Notes: a model not told the origin generated them from the sequence alone. A stretch of DNA of 64,000 bases from Sagittula salina (GCF_017813235.1 NZ_JAGISH010000003.1:45471-109470); one strand, 5' to 3'; shown: positions 1-9,219, counted from the first letter of the stretch. A program made the numbers and translations.

Positions 1-978
1 GTAGAAGAACTCCTCCATCAGGTACTTGCCCGAGGGCATCAGGTTCACGATGGTCGCCACGTCGCGCCCGCAACGATCCCAGTCATCCAGCCCAAGGTCG
101 ATGCCCACCCGGCCCGCGATGGCGAGCAGGTGGATCACCGCGTTGGTCGACCCGCCGATGGCGCCGTTGGTGCGGATCGCGTTCTCGAAGGCTTCCTTCG
201 TCATGATGTCCGAAGGCTTCAGGTCGTCCTTTACCATCTGCACAATGCGCCGCCCCGACAGTTGCGCCATCACGCGGCGACGTGAATCGACCGCCGGGAT
301 CGCGGCGTTGCCGGACAGCGCCATGCCAAGCGCCTCCGCCATCGACGCCATCGTCGACGCGGTGCCCATGGTGTTGCAGGTGCCCGAAGAGCGGGACATG
401 GATTCCTCCGCCTCGAGGAATTCCTCCTGTGTCATCTCGCCCGCCTTCACGGCTTCGGAGAACTTCCACAGGTGGGTGCCGGAGCCCACGCGCTCGCCCC
501 GGAAGTAGCCGTTCAGCATCGGCCCGCCGGTGACGACGATGGACGGCAGGTCGGTCGAGGCCGCCGCCATCAGCAGCGAAGGCGTGGTCTTGTCACAGCC
601 CACCAGCAGCACGGCGCCGTCGATCGGCTGGCCGCGCATCTGTTCCTCGATCGACAGCGCCGCTAGGTTGCGGAACATCATCGCCGTCGGGCGGAAGGTG
701 TTTTCCGAGGCCGAGAACACCGGCACCTCGACCGGAAAGCCACCGGCTTCCCAGATGCCCGCCTTCACCTTCTCGGACAACTCGCGCAGGTGGCCGTTGC
801 AGGGCGTGAGGTCGGACCATGTGTTGAGGATGCCGATGATCGGCCGCCCGTCGAACAGGTCGTGCGGGTGGCCCTGGTTCTTCATCCAGCCACGGTGGTA
901 GATCGTGTCCCGCGAGGTGCCGGAATACCATTCTTGCGAGCGCAGCCGCCGCGGCCAGGGTTTCGGTTCGAATGCCAT
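1..978 (-). CDS. IlvD/Edd-family sugar-acid dehydratase (L-arabinonate dehydratase-like), partial
   Basis: The N-terminal 326 residues of an iron-sulfur dehydratase are visible; the C-terminus lies beyond the window edge (family members are about 570-590 aa). Three cysteine motifs expected to ligate the Fe-S cluster are seen: SDLTPCNGHL, GCDKTTPS and SGTCNTMGT. The N-terminus (MAFEPKPWPRRLRSQEW) resembles pentonate dehydratases more than the valine/isoleucine enzyme IlvD, and the position directly downstream of a chvE-gguAB sugar transporter (gap 3 nt to gguB) supports sugar-acid dehydration, such as L-arabinonate to 2-keto-3-deoxyarabinonate. Which aldonate is used cannot be decided from sequence alone. 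Confidence 0.85.
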   Translation of the reverse strand, partial: MAFEPKPWPRRLRSQEWYSGTSRDTIYHRGWMKNQGHPHDLFDGRPIIGILNTWSDLTPCNGHLRELSEKVKAGIWEAGGFPVEVPVFSASENTFRPTAMMFRNLAALSIEEQMRGQPIDGAVLLVGCDKTTPSLLMAAASTDLPSIVVTGGPMLNGYFRGERVGSGTHLWKFSEAVKAGEMTQEEFLEAEESMSRSSGTCNTMGTASTMASMAEALGMALSGNAAIPAVDSRRRVMAQLSGRRIVQMVKDDLKPSDIMTKEAFENAIRTNGAIGGSTNAVIHLLAIAGRVGIDLGLDDWDRCGRDVATIVNLMPSGKYLMEEFFY

Positions 979-981
979 GAC

Positions 982-2214
982 TTACCCCTGCCGCGACTTG
1001 TTGTAGACGTCGAAGATCACGGCGGCGAGCAGCACCAGCCCCTTGATCATCTGTTGATAGTCGATGCCGATGCCCATGATCGACATGCCGTTGTTCAGCA
1101 CGCCCATCAGGAAGGCGCCGACCACCGCGCCAACGATCTTGCCGACGCCGCCGGACATGGATGCCCCGCCGATGAAGACGGCCGCGATCACGTCGAGTTC
1201 GAGGGCGAAGCCGGCCTTTGGCGTCGCCGTGTTCAGACGGGCCGCAAAGACCAGCCCGGCGGCGGCGGCGAGGATGCCCATGTTGAGGAAGGCGAGGAAG
1301 GTCAGGCGCTCGGTCTTGATGCCCGACAGCTTTGCCGCCTTGGCGTTGCCACCCAGCGCATAGATGCGGCGGCCGATCACGGTCTTTTCCGTGAGAAACG
1401 CGTAGATGATCGTCAGCACGCCCATGGTGATCAGCACGTTGGGCAGCCCCCGGAAGGTCGACAGCTTGTACATGATGAAGACCAGCGCCACCGAGATTAT
1501 GACGATACGCGCCACGAAAAAGGGCGTCGGTTCGCCATCGACCCCATAGGCACGGTCGCGCGCCCGCTGCCGCAGGCCCGACCAGATCACCGCCGCAGCC
1601 GCCACGACACCTGTCAGCAGCGCCAGCACGTTCACCTTGCGCGCGTCGAAGATCGGTGCCAGCGTCTCGCCGATGCCCGCCGGGAAGATATCCGGAACAA
1701 ATCCGTTGGCGATGGTCTGGAATTCACGCGGGAAAGGGCCGACCGACTGGCCTTCGAGCAGCCACAGCGACAGCCCACGGAACACCAGCATGCCCGCCAG
1801 CGTCACGATGAAGCTGGGGATCTTCCAGTAGGCGACCCAGTAGCCCTGCGCCGCGCCGATCAGTCCTCCGACCCCGAGGCAGACAACGATCGTCAGCAGC
1901 CAATTGACGTCCCAGTTGACGATCATCACCGCCGCCAGCGCGCCGACGAACCCCATCACCGACCCCACCGACAGGTCGATGTTGCCCGACACGATGACCA
2001 CCAGCATGCCTAGCGCCATGATGATGATATAGCTGTTCTGCAACAGCAGGTTGGTGATGTTGACCGGCTTCAGCAGCACGCCGTCCGTCATGATCTGGAA
2101 GAAGACCATGATGACGATCAGCGCCGCCAGAAGCCCGTATTCCCGCAGGTTCGCCAGCAGGTAGGCACCGATGCCTTGCCGCTTTGCGTCCCCGGTATGT
2201 TCTGCAAGAGCCAT
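982..2214 (-). CDS. gguB: Multiple-monosaccharide ABC transporter permease GguB
   Basis: A 410-aa inner-membrane permease of the ribose/xylose (BPD_transp_2) class. Many hydrophobic segments are visible, including ALIVIMVFFQIMTDGVL near residue 35 and IIIMALGMLVVIVSGNIDLS near 65; the GNIDLSVGS motif is typical of sugar permeases of this class. The product should form the membrane channel with GguA and receive sugar from ChvE. The gene starts 12 nt after the gguA stop and is followed 3 nt later by the sugar-acid dehydratase, so the four minus-strand genes form one operon. Length agrees with the family. Confidence 0.9.
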   Translation of the reverse strand: MALAEHTGDAKRQGIGAYLLANLREYGLLAALIVIMVFFQIMTDGVLLKPVNITNLLLQNSYIIIMALGMLVVIVSGNIDLSVGSVMGFVGALAAVMIVNWDVNWLLTIVVCLGVGGLIGAAQGYWVAYWKIPSFIVTLAGMLVFRGLSLWLLEGQSVGPFPREFQTIANGFVPDIFPAGIGETLAPIFDARKVNVLALLTGVVAAAAVIWSGLRQRARDRAYGVDGEPTPFFVARIVIISVALVFIMYKLSTFRGLPNVLITMGVLTIIYAFLTEKTVIGRRIYALGGNAKAAKLSGIKTERLTFLAFLNMGILAAAAGLVFAARLNTATPKAGFALELDVIAAVFIGGASMSGGVGKIVGAVVGAFLMGVLNNGMSIMGIGIDYQQMIKGLVLLAAVIFDVYNKSRQG

Positions 2215-2226
2215 TGCGCCCTCCCC

Positions 2227-3747
2227 TCAATCCGTCACGATGAGCGACATGATGCGCTCCTGGCTGGCCTCGGCCGCCGTCAGTTCACCGACCAGTTCAC
2301 CTTCGTTCATCACGTAGATGCGGTCGCACATGCCCAGAAGCTCCGGCATCTCGGAAGAAATCATCAGGACTCCCTTCCCCTGCGCCGACAGCTCGTTGAT
2401 GATGCCGTAGATCTCGAATTTCGCGCCCACGTCGATGCCGCGGGTCGGTTCGTCCAGGATCAGCACGTCGGGTTCCGCGAACAGCCATTTCGACAGAACC
2501 ACCTTCTGCTGGTTGCCCCCCGAGAGGTTCATCACCTTCTGGAAAACCGAGGGCGTGCGGATGTTCAGCGCGGTCCGGTAGCGTTCCGAGACCGCCGTTT
2601 CCTCGTTCTCGTTCAGGATGCCGCCGTGCGACACCCCGCCGAGGTTGGCCAGCGTCACATTACGCACGATGGGTTCCTCGAGGATCAGGCCAAGGCTCTT
2701 GCGGTCCTCCGTCACGTAGGCAAGGCCCGCGTCGATGGCGCGGTTGACGCTGGAGACGTCGGCCTCCTGCCCCTTGACCCGCACTCTGCCCGAGATGTTT
2801 TGCCCATAAGAACGCCCGAAGAGGCTCATCGCCAGTTCCGTCCGACCGGACCCCATCAGGCCCGCGATACCCACGACCTCCCCTGCCCGCACGGTCAGGT
2901 TTGCGTCGTGGATTACCTGACGGTCGGCGTGCTCGGCGTGGAAGACGTTCCAGCCCTCCACCTCCATCAGCATGTCACCCGCGCGGCGCGTACGGTCGGG
3001 GTAGCGGTGCGCCATGTCCCGGCCCACCATGTCGCGCACGATGGCGTCCTCGGTGATGGGCGTGGCGCGCGCGTCCATGGTCGACACCGTGCTGCCGTCG
3101 CGGATGACGGTCACGCTGTCCGCCACCCGGCGCACCTCGTTCAGCTTGTGGCTGATGATGATCGACGTGACGCCCTGGGTCTTCAGCTCCAGCATCAGGT
3201 CCAGCAGCGCCTGGCTGTCCTGTTCCGAAAGGGCAGCGGTCGGCTCGTCGAGGATCAGCAGGCGGACCTCCTTCGACAGGGCCTTGGCGATCTCGACCAG
3301 CTGCTGCTTGCCGACGCCGAGCTTGTCCACCAGCGTGGTGGGCGCTTCGCGCAGCCCGACCTTGCGCAGCAGCTCTCCCGTCCGGCGGTTCGTCTCGTTC
3401 CAGTCGATGACGCCGTTGGCCGCGCGTTCATTGCCCAGGAATACGTTCTCGGCAATCGACAGCAGCGGCACCAGCGCCAGTTCCTGGTGAATGATGATGA
3501 TGCCCTTCGCCTCGCTGTCCGAGATGTCCCGGAACTGCGCCAGCTGGCCATCGTAGTGGATCTCGCCCTCGTAGGAGCCGAAGGGATAGACCCCGGACAG
3601 CACCTTCATCAGGGTGGATTTGCCTGCGCCGTTTTCGCCGCAGATCGCGTGGATCTCGCCTTGACGGACCGTCAGCGTGACCTCGTCCAGCGCCTTCACG
3701 CCGGGAAAGGTCTTCGTGATCCCACGCATTTCGAGAAGTGCGGTCAT
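2227..3747 (-). CDS. gguA: Multiple-monosaccharide ABC transporter ATP-binding protein GguA
   Basis: A 506-aa duplicated ATPase of the RbsA/XylG/GguA type. The N-terminal half has Walker [10 protein letters not shown] near residue 38 and [15 protein letters not shown] near 165. The C-terminal half has a degenerate Walker A (GLMGSGRTE), signature [14 protein letters not shown] near 408 and [12 protein letters not shown]. Loss of the second canonical P-loop is normal in this family. It energises uptake with GguB and ChvE. It lies between chvE (97 nt upstream) and gguB (12 nt downstream) in the same operon. Confidence 0.92.
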   Translation of the reverse strand: MTALLEMRGITKTFPGVKALDEVTLTVRQGEIHAICGENGAGKSTLMKVLSGVYPFGSYEGEIHYDGQLAQFRDISDSEAKGIIIIHQELALVPLLSIAENVFLGNERAANGVIDWNETNRRTGELLRKVGLREAPTTLVDKLGVGKQQLVEIAKALSKEVRLLILDEPTAALSEQDSQALLDLMLELKTQGVTSIIISHKLNEVRRVADSVTVIRDGSTVSTMDARATPITEDAIVRDMVGRDMAHRYPDRTRRAGDMLMEVEGWNVFHAEHADRQVIHDANLTVRAGEVVGIAGLMGSGRTELAMSLFGRSYGQNISGRVRVKGQEADVSSVNRAIDAGLAYVTEDRKSLGLILEEPIVRNVTLANLGGVSHGGILNENEETAVSERYRTALNIRTPSVFQKVMNLSGGNQQKVVLSKWLFAEPDVLILDEPTRGIDVGAKFEIYGIINELSAQGKGVLMISSEMPELLGMCDRIYVMNEGELVGELTAAEASQERIMSLIVTD

Positions 3748-3792
3748 ACGCCATTCCTCGGGTCCGGCGGACTACCGCGAAACCCTTGATAT

Positions 3793-3831
3793 GGAAAGAA
3801 AACGCCCGTGCAAGGTCTCCCCCGCACGGGC
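3793..3831 (-). terminator. Intercistronic hairpin between chvE and gguA
   Basis: On the minus strand GCCCGTGC (3831-3824) and GCACGGGC (3811-3804) form a perfect 8-bp stem with a 12-nt loop, followed by a T-rich tract (GTTTTCTTT). Placed just after the binding-protein gene, it probably acts as a partial terminator or 3' mRNA stabiliser that raises ChvE over the membrane components. Confidence 0.6.
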
Positions 3832-3844
3832 AGCGGGAGCGGTC

Positions 3845-4900
3845 TTACTTGACCTGGTCCATGGTGTAGTAGCCGGAGCCCACCAGCACCTCTTCCCAGT
3901 TCGCCTTGGTCACCGGCAGCGGTTCCAGCAGGTAGGAGGGTATGACCTTCACACCGTTGTCATAGGTTTCGGTGTCGTTGATCTCCGGCTCGCCGCCCTT
4001 CAGCATGGCGTCGACCATGCCCACGGTGACGCGCGCCAGTTCGCGGGTGTCCTTGAAGATGGTCGAATACTGCTCGTCCGCGAGGATGGACTTGACCGAA
4101 GGCACTTCGGCATCCTGACCGGTGACGATCGGCATCTTCATGTCGCCGGAGCCGTAACCCACGCCCTTCAGCGAGGACAGGATACCGATGGACAGGCCAT
4201 CGTAGGGCGACAGAACGCCGTGGACCGGCTTGTCGGTGTAGTTGGCCGACAGCAGGTTATCCATGCGTGCCTGCGCCACAGCGCCATCCCAGCGCAGGGT
4301 GCCGACCTTGTCCATTCCCATCTGGCCCGAAACGACGTTGACATCGCCTGCGTCGATCAGCGGCTGCAGGACGGACATCGCGCCATCATAGAAGAAATAG
4401 GCGTTGTTGTCGTCCGGGGAGCCACCGAACAGTTCGACGTTCCAGGGCTTGTCGTCGCCGAAGCGTTCCTTGAGGCCATCAACGAGGGTCGTGGCCTGCT
4501 GCACGCCGACCTTGAAGTTGTCGAAGGTGGCGTAATAGTCGACATCGCCGGAGTCGCGGATCAGGCGGTCATAGGCGATGACCTTGATGCCCGCGGCGCC
4601 AGCATTTTCAAGCGCGTTCGACAGCGTGGTGCCGTCGATGGCGGCGATCACGAGGACATCGACGCCCTTGGTGATCATGTTCTCGATCTGCGCCAGCTGG
4701 TTCGGGATGTCATCCTCGGCATACTGGAGGTCGGTCTCGTAGCCGGCTTCCTCGAACTGCTTGACCATGTTGTTGCCGTCGTCGATCCAGCGCGCGGACG
4801 ACTTCGTCGGCATGGCAATTCCAACCATACCGTCGGCCAGGGCCGCGCCCGACAGCAGCGCAAATACGCTGGCCGAAGCCAGGATTGTCTTGAAACTCAT
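3845..4900 (-). CDS. chvE: Periplasmic multiple-sugar-binding protein ChvE
   Basis: A 351-aa periplasmic binding protein. The signal peptide is [22 protein letters not shown] with cleavage after ALA. The mature start ([20 protein letters not shown]) and the segments [12 protein letters not shown] and [10 protein letters not shown] are characteristic of the ChvE/GguA/GguB family that binds arabinose, glucose, galactose and related pyranoses. It is first in a minus-strand operon with gguA, gguB and the dehydratase. A LysR gene is divergent, as gbpR is near chvE in Agrobacterium. The start has a good GGGAGGAAC ribosome-binding site. Confidence 0.92.
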   Translation of the reverse strand: MSFKTILASASVFALLSGAALADGMVGIAMPTKSSARWIDDGNNMVKQFEEAGYETDLQYAEDDIPNQLAQIENMITKGVDVLVIAAIDGTTLSNALENAGAAGIKVIAYDRLIRDSGDVDYYATFDNFKVGVQQATTLVDGLKERFGDDKPWNVELFGGSPDDNNAYFFYDGAMSVLQPLIDAGDVNVVSGQMGMDKVGTLRWDGAVAQARMDNLLSANYTDKPVHGVLSPYDGLSIGILSSLKGVGYGSGDMKMPIVTGQDAEVPSVKSILADEQYSTIFKDTRELARVTVGMVDAMLKGGEPEINDTETYDNGVKVIPSYLLEPLPVTKANWEEVLVGSGYYTMDQVK

Positions 4901-4996
4901 GATGTTCCTCCCGTTGCGCGCCCATCGCTTGACCGGACGCGTGGTCTCCCTTGCGGGTGTGTAACCCGCGCCAAGGGCTAACAGCGGGTTTGCATA

Positions 4997-5017
4997 TCAT
5001 TCAATTTCCAATAATGA
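4997..5017. promoter_or_regulatory. Candidate LysR operator in the chvE/gbpR-like divergent region
   Basis: TCATT and AATGA form 5-bp inverted arms separated by exactly 11 bases, the T-N11-A geometry typical of LysR-family sites. The site lies in an AT-rich patch about 50 nt before the LysR start and about 100 nt upstream of chvE. No other gene explains the patch. Confidence 0.4.
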
Positions 5018-5064
5018 AAATCTGCATACCAATACTGATATGTTACAGCGTGTGGAGCTTGCCC

Positions 5065-5982
5065 TTGGATTTCGCCAGCCGACTGAAGCCCGCCCACCTC
5101 GACCTTATCCTGCACATCGCGGAGTCCGGGCAGTTGCAGCGCGCCGCCCAGATGACGCGCATGTCGCAGCCCGCCGCCTCGCGCGTGCTGACCGAAATAG
5201 AAAGCCGCGCCGGCGGTGCCCTGTTCGAGCGTCACCCGAAGGGCATGGTGCTCACGCCCCTGGGCGAGATCGTCATCCGCCACGGCAAGGTGATACTCGA
5301 AGAGGTCCGCGCCCTCGACCGGGAAGCCTCGCGCATGGCCGGGGGTCAGACGGGACGCGTGCGGGTGGGGTCGGTCACCGGCCCGGCGGTGGGGGTCCTG
5401 ATGCCCGCGCTGCGACAGGTGAAGGCCGAGGCCCCCGACATCGAGGCCACGATCGAGGTCGGGCCGTCGTCGGACCTGGTGCGCGGTCTGGTGGCTGGGC
5501 GTTTCGATTTCGTCATCTCGCGCCTGCCGGCCGAACACGACAGCCGCGATTTTCTGATGTACCCCGCCCGCAGCGAAATGGTCGCCCTGCTCGCCCGGCC
5601 CGGTCATCCGCTGGCTGGCCGCTCCGGGGTGACGCTTGAAGAAGTGCGCGCCTGCGAATGGGTGATCCAGGAACTCGGCTCTCCGATCCGGCTGGCGGTG
5701 GAACACGCCTTTCACGCCGCTGGGCTCGGGGTGCCGCAGCGCGTGACGAACTCATCCTCACTGTTGATCGCGCTGTCGCTGCTCGAAGGGTCGGACATCA
5801 TCGCCCCCCAGTCGATCGAGGTCGCCCGGATGCTGGCCGAGGGTCCGCTGGGCGCGCAGATCGCCGTCATAGAACTGGCGGAGCCGATTTCCGTTTCGCC
5901 CTGCTTCGTGATCCGCAACCGCTACCGGCAATTGCCCATGGCAGCGGACCGGGTGCTGCGGGCAGTGCTGGGGATGCTGTGA
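5065..5982 (+). CDS. LysR-family regulator, GbpR-like
   Basis: About 305 aa. The N-terminal helix-turn-helix spans roughly residues 8-65 (RLKPAHLDLILHIAESGQLQ, then MSQPAASRVLTEIE), followed by a substrate-binding effector domain to the C-terminus. The chosen TTG start at 5065 has a GGAG box 8 nt upstream and gives the N-terminus (M)DFASRLKPAHL, matching GbpR-type proteins. An upstream ATG at 5014 would translate the AT-rich operator region and is less likely. It is divergent from chvE and probably represses or activates the sugar operon in response to sugar. Confidence 0.8.
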   Translation: MDFASRLKPAHLDLILHIAESGQLQRAAQMTRMSQPAASRVLTEIESRAGGALFERHPKGMVLTPLGEIVIRHGKVILEEVRALDREASRMAGGQTGRVRVGSVTGPAVGVLMPALRQVKAEAPDIEATIEVGPSSDLVRGLVAGRFDFVISRLPAEHDSRDFLMYPARSEMVALLARPGHPLAGRSGVTLEEVRACEWVIQELGSPIRLAVEHAFHAAGLGVPQRVTNSSSLLIALSLLEGSDIIAPQSIEVARMLAEGPLGAQIAVIELAEPISVSPCFVIRNRYRQLPMAADRVLRAVLGML

Positions 5983-6084
5983 CCGGCGCAGGAAGCCGCT
6001 TGCGGCCCGCCCCCCCTGCCCCGTAGCGTGCCCGCACCGGAGGGTCCAAAGAGACCCCGAGGGAACCTGAGGGGGAGGAAACCA

Positions 6085-7017
6085 ATGGGAGAAAAAGTCG
6101 CGATCATCGGCGCGGGGCTGATCGGACGGTCGTGGGCCGTGCTTTTTGCCCGCGCGGGCCACAGCGTCCGGGTCTGGGACCTGGACGAGGGTGTGCGGGC
6201 GCGTGTCGGCACCGAGTGTTTACAACTGTCAACAACGCTCGCCGAAGAGGGGTTGCTGATCGACCCGGAGGGCACGCGGGCCCGGATAACCACTTGCGAA
6301 ACTCTCGAAGACGCCGTGGCGAACGCGTCCTTCGTGCAGGAGAGCGGACCGGAGCGGGTTGAGGTCAAACAGGCGCTTTACGCCCAGCTCGATACCGCCA
6401 CACCGCCCGAGGCAATCATTGCCTCGTCGACCTCCGCTATCGTGGCCTCACGCTTTACCGAAGAACTCACGCATCGCCACCGCTGCCTCGTCGGGCACCC
6501 GGTAAACCCGCCGCACCTCGTGCCCGTGGTCGAACTCTGCCCCGCGCCCTGGACCACGCAGGAGACCGTCGACCGCGCCTATGCCGTCTACGCCGCCCTT
6601 GGCCAGGTGCCCGTGCGGATGCGGCGGGAACGCGACGGCTTCGTGCTGAACCGGCTTCAGGGCGCGCTGCTGGCCGAAGCCCTGCGGTTGGTGGACGAGG
6701 GCACCGTCAGCGTCGAAGGGCTGGACAATACCATCCGGCACGGGCTTGGCCTTCGCTGGGCGCTGATCGGCCCGATGGAAACCATCGACCTCAACGCCCC
6801 CGGCGGCATCACCGATTACGCCGCGCGCTACGGTGGCTTCTACCAGCGCCTGCTGGAGGATGCTCCGGGGCCGGAGGTCTTCTCCGTCGAGACGGCAGAG
6901 CGCATCGCCGCCGACTGGCCGCAGGACCGGACCCCCGAGGCCGTGCGCCGACGCGCCGACCGCCGCGACCGCAGGCTTGCCGCGCTTCGCCGCCACCTGA
7001 ATTCCGAAACCGAATAG
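6085..7017 (+). CDS. 3-hydroxyacyl-CoA-dehydrogenase-family enzyme (L-gulonate/L-carnitine dehydrogenase-like)
   Basis: About 310 aa. The NAD-binding Rossmann motif GAGLIGRSWA is at residues 9-18. The family motif HPVNPPHLVPVVELCPAP is near residue 145 and the C-terminal dimerisation domain follows. An ATG at 6085 with GGGGGAGG upstream is preferred over an ATG at 6028 that would add a basic, non-homologous extension. It stops 9 nt before a BKACE gene; such pairs oxidise a 3-hydroxyacid to a beta-keto acid that BKACE then cleaves, as in carnitine breakdown, but the substrate is not decidable here. A 15/16 match to the plasmid parS consensus lies inside the gene (6218-6233). Confidence 0.75.
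   Translation: MGEKVAIIGAGLIGRSWAVLFARAGHSVRVWDLDEGVRARVGTECLQLSTTLAEEGLLIDPEGTRARITTCETLEDAVANASFVQESGPERVEVKQALYAQLDTATPPEAIIASSTSAIVASRFTEELTHRHRCLVGHPVNPPHLVPVVELCPAPWTTQETVDRAYAVYAALGQVPVRMRRERDGFVLNRLQGALLAEALRLVDEGTVSVEGLDNTIRHGLGLRWALIGPMETIDLNAPGGITDYAARYGGFYQRLLEDAPGPEVFSVETAERIAADWPQDRTPEAVRRRADRRDRRLAALRRHLNSETE
6218..6233. other. parS-like 16-mer (one mismatch) inside the dehydrogenase gene
   Basis: GTTTACAACTGTCAAC differs at one position from GTTTACAACTGTAAAC, the 16-mer seen in repB and upstream of repA. It may be an outlying RepB-binding site of the repABC cassette. Confidence 0.45.
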
Positions 7018-7026
7018 GAGCCATCC

Positions 7027-7956
7027 ATGGCCAAGCCACGCAAGGTAATCGTCACCTGCGCCGTTACCGGCGCGATCCACACGCCCTCCATGTCGCCGCA
7101 TCTCCCGGTCACTGCGGCCGAGATCGCCGAGGCCGCCATCGGGGCCGCCGAGGCCGGGGCCGCCATCGTTCACCTGCACGCCCGCGACCCGCGCGACGGC
7201 CGCCCCGACCAGACGCCGGAGGCCTTCGCGCCCTTCCTCGGTGTCATCAAGCAGGCCTCCGACTGCGTTGTGAACATCACCACCGGCGGCGCGCCGACCA
7301 TGACGGTGGAGGAACGCGTCCGCCCCGCCGAACACCACCGCCCGGAAGTGGCCAGCCTCAACATGGGCTCGATGAACTTCGGTCTCTTTCCCATGCTGAA
7401 ACGGTTCCCCGACCTGGAACACGAATGGGAACGCGACTACGTCGGCAACAAGAACATCATCTTCAACAACAGCTTTGGCCAGATTGAATACATCCTGACC
7501 ACGCTCTTGCCGCTGGGCACACGGTTCGAGTTCGAGTGCTACGACACGGCGCATCTCTATAATCTGAAGTATTTCCTCGACGCGGGCCTGGTGAAGCCGC
7601 CGCTGTTTATCCAGACAGTTTTTGGTCTCATGGGCGGGATCGGCGCGCATCCCGACGACGTGATGCACATGAAGCGCACGGCGGATCGACTCTTTGGGGA
7701 TACCTATATCTGGTCGGTGCTGGGCGCAGGGAAGAACCAGCTTCCGATTGCCGCCATGGCGGCGGCCATGGGGGGTAACCTGCGTGTGGGACTCGAGGAT
7801 TCGCTCTGGATCGGGCCGGGGAAACTGGCACGGTCGAATGCGGAACAAGTCGCCAAGGCCCGCCAGATCGTGGAGGGACTGGGTTTACAACTGGCAACAC
7901 CCGATGAGGCCCGCGAGGCGCTGGCGCTCAAGGGCGCCGACAAGGTCGGTTTCTGA
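7027..7956 (+). CDS. Beta-keto acid cleavage enzyme (BKACE, DUF849 family)
   Basis: A 309-aa TIM-barrel enzyme. Family hallmarks are the start KVIVTCAVTGAIHTPSMSP, the zinc-binding HLHARDP segment near residue 48, NITTGG near residue 85, and GGNLRVGLEDSLW near residue 255. BKACE enzymes transfer the acyl part of a beta-keto acid to CoA using acetyl-CoA (or another acyl-CoA), giving acetoacetate. It is probably co-transcribed with the dehydrogenase 9 nt upstream. Its stop lies 1 nt from the convergent repC stop. The substrate is unknown. Confidence 0.85.
   Translation: MAKPRKVIVTCAVTGAIHTPSMSPHLPVTAAEIAEAAIGAAEAGAAIVHLHARDPRDGRPDQTPEAFAPFLGVIKQASDCVVNITTGGAPTMTVEERVRPAEHHRPEVASLNMGSMNFGLFPMLKRFPDLEHEWERDYVGNKNIIFNNSFGQIEYILTTLLPLGTRFEFECYDTAHLYNLKYFLDAGLVKPPLFIQTVFGLMGGIGAHPDDVMHMKRTADRLFGDTYIWSVLGAGKNQLPIAAMAAAMGGNLRVGLEDSLWIGPGKLARSNAEQVAKARQIVEGLGLQLATPDEAREALALKGADKVGF
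7883..7898. other. parS-like 16-mer (two mismatches) inside the BKACE gene
   Basis: GTTTACAACTGGCAAC matches 14 of 16 positions of the parS-like consensus and keeps the full left arm. It is about 75 nt from the end of repC. It could be a weak RepB site or chance. Confidence 0.3.
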
Positions 7957-7957
7957 G

Positions 7958-9043
7958 TCATGCGGGCAGGGGGTCGCGTGGTCCCTGCCCTTTCAGCAGG
8001 CTGCGCCAGTCCAGGCGCCCCTGCGCCTCGGCGCTCAGAAGCATGCGTGCGTAGGCATTCGCGTTTCTAAGCTTTTCTGTCCGCTCATGAAGATAGCCCA
8101 GTAGCATAAAGGCGCGTTGCGGGCCGAGTGCCCGGATTTCCGGCCATATTCTTCGCAAGCCTATCTCTCGGGCAAGCCTGTCCATGCGATCGTGACAGTC
8201 AGACAGCGTGCGGCACGCGCGCAGCCGTGCGCAAAGCCGGGGGAAGGCACGTTCCATATCCACATCCTCGGGTGGCTCGGCTCTTACTTCAGGGTTAATA
8301 TCGGTCTCTTTGTGCCCCTCAATTGCGGTGTCGTTCCCCCTCAAATCGCGGGGCACGGCATTGTTTTGATACAGGTTTTCCACCGGAACGGGGGTTTCCT
8401 CGCTGATTTGGTGAAGGAGGTCGGCATGGAGGGCTTCGAGGGCCTCGGCGGAAGACTTGCGACGCAGCACCAGAAAGGCGCGGTCAATCAGTTCATGCGC
8501 CGAAGTCGCAACGCCATCGACCTGCTCTTTCAGCTGTGCCACTGCCATCCGGCAGCGGTCACGCAACACGCGCAGAGCGGTTTCACGGTCCTCCTGCGCG
8601 TCACCCATGGTCCGGAGTTCCTCGTGCCGGTTCAGCAGCGGCAGCAGCGACAGCCCGGTTGCCAGTACCACCCGGCCCAGCCGGTCCCGCCGCGCCCAGC
8701 GTTTTCCGTTGGCGCTGGCGTGGCGATCGATGAGGCCAAGTTTGACCAGGAGTCCGACATGCCGTTCCACAGTCTGCACGCTCACATGCGCACGCTCCGC
8801 AAGCGCCCGGTTCGAGGCAAAACAGATGTGGTTGTCGGCACGTGCCGCGTTCAGCCGGTCATCTGGCAGGAACGACAGCATCGCGCGCAAGATGTTCAGT
8901 GACGTGGCCTTCAGGCCGAGCGGTCGGCGGGCGCGTTCCACCGCGCGCAGCAATTGCCAACGGTCGGGCAGGGGGCCGCCGTGCCCTGCCACAGTCTGCG
9001 ACAGGGGCCCCCCGGTGCGGGGGTGAATGATTTTCTGTGTCAT
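7958..9043 (-). CDS. repC: Plasmid replication initiator RepC
   Basis: A 361-aa repABC initiator. The winged-helix-rich N-terminal half includes PLGLKATSLNILRAMLSFLP near residue 41 and CFASNRALAERAHVSVQTVERHV near residue 73, typical of RepC. The C-terminal third carries the conserved LGPQRAFMLLGYLHERTEKL and ANAYARMLLSAEAQGRLDW segments. It is the last gene of the repA-repB-repC operon, separated from repB by 176 nt that hold an antisense RNA locus. In known repABC plasmids the origin lies within repC; a relatively AT-rich patch at about 8290-8390 is a candidate but I cannot prove it. Confidence 0.92.
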   Translation of the reverse strand: MTQKIIHPRTGGPLSQTVAGHGGPLPDRWQLLRAVERARRPLGLKATSLNILRAMLSFLPDDRLNAARADNHICFASNRALAERAHVSVQTVERHVGLLVKLGLIDRHASANGKRWARRDRLGRVVLATGLSLLPLLNRHEELRTMGDAQEDRETALRVLRDRCRMAVAQLKEQVDGVATSAHELIDRAFLVLRRKSSAEALEALHADLLHQISEETPVPVENLYQNNAVPRDLRGNDTAIEGHKETDINPEVRAEPPEDVDMERAFPRLCARLRACRTLSDCHDRMDRLAREIGLRRIWPEIRALGPQRAFMLLGYLHERTEKLRNANAYARMLLSAEAQGRLDWRSLLKGQGPRDPLPA

Positions 9044-9091
9044 GGTTTGCCAGCAGGCAAGGAAATCCCGGTCGCACGGATGCGTTTGGTC

Positions 9092-9120
9092 TTGTTTGCC
9101 GATTCGAGTGCTGCTACCCT
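9092..9120 (+). promoter_or_regulatory. Candidate promoter of the repABC antisense RNA
   Basis: TTGTTT and TACCCT separated by 17 nt form a weak sigma70-like promoter directed against the rep operon. It places the transcript start near 9127 and the terminator about 60 nt later, the usual size of repABC counter-transcribed RNA. Confidence 0.4.
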
Positions 9121-9126
9121 TCAGGT

Positions 9127-9186
9127 GTCAAGCTAAGGGCGCCTAGTGCGCTGCAGCCCTCGAAGCCTCCGGTTTCGGGGGTTTTC
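9127..9186 (+). ncRNA. Putative counter-transcribed RNA (incA-type) between repB and repC
   Basis: The repB-repC gap in repABC plasmids encodes a small antisense RNA that limits repC expression and sets incompatibility. Here the plus strand, opposite to the operon, carries a weak promoter and a strong intrinsic terminator. The predicted RNA is about 60 nt, in the expected size range. Assignment rests on position, strand and the terminator; no transcript was observed. Confidence 0.6.
9157..9185 (+). terminator. Intrinsic terminator of the antisense RNA
   Basis: An 11-bp stem with two G-U pairs (CCCTCGAAGCC with GGTTTCGGGGG) closes a 3-nt loop and is followed by TTTT. The structure is plus-strand specific and lies in the repB-repC gap. 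Confidence 0.7.
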
Positions 9187-9219
9187 CTTTGTCCTTTCTC
9201 CCTTTCTCTGCGCGTTGCC

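Noticed and set aside
790..3789. Long open frames antisense to the gguA and gguB genes
   Set aside because: They are His/Arg/Asp-rich frames typical of GC-rich codon structure on the opposite strand; the minus-strand genes show full domain content.
6028..6084. Upstream ATG for the dehydrogenase (MPAPEGPKRP start)
   Set aside because: The extension is basic and non-homologous; the ATG at 6085 has the better ribosome-binding site and starts right at the Rossmann fold.
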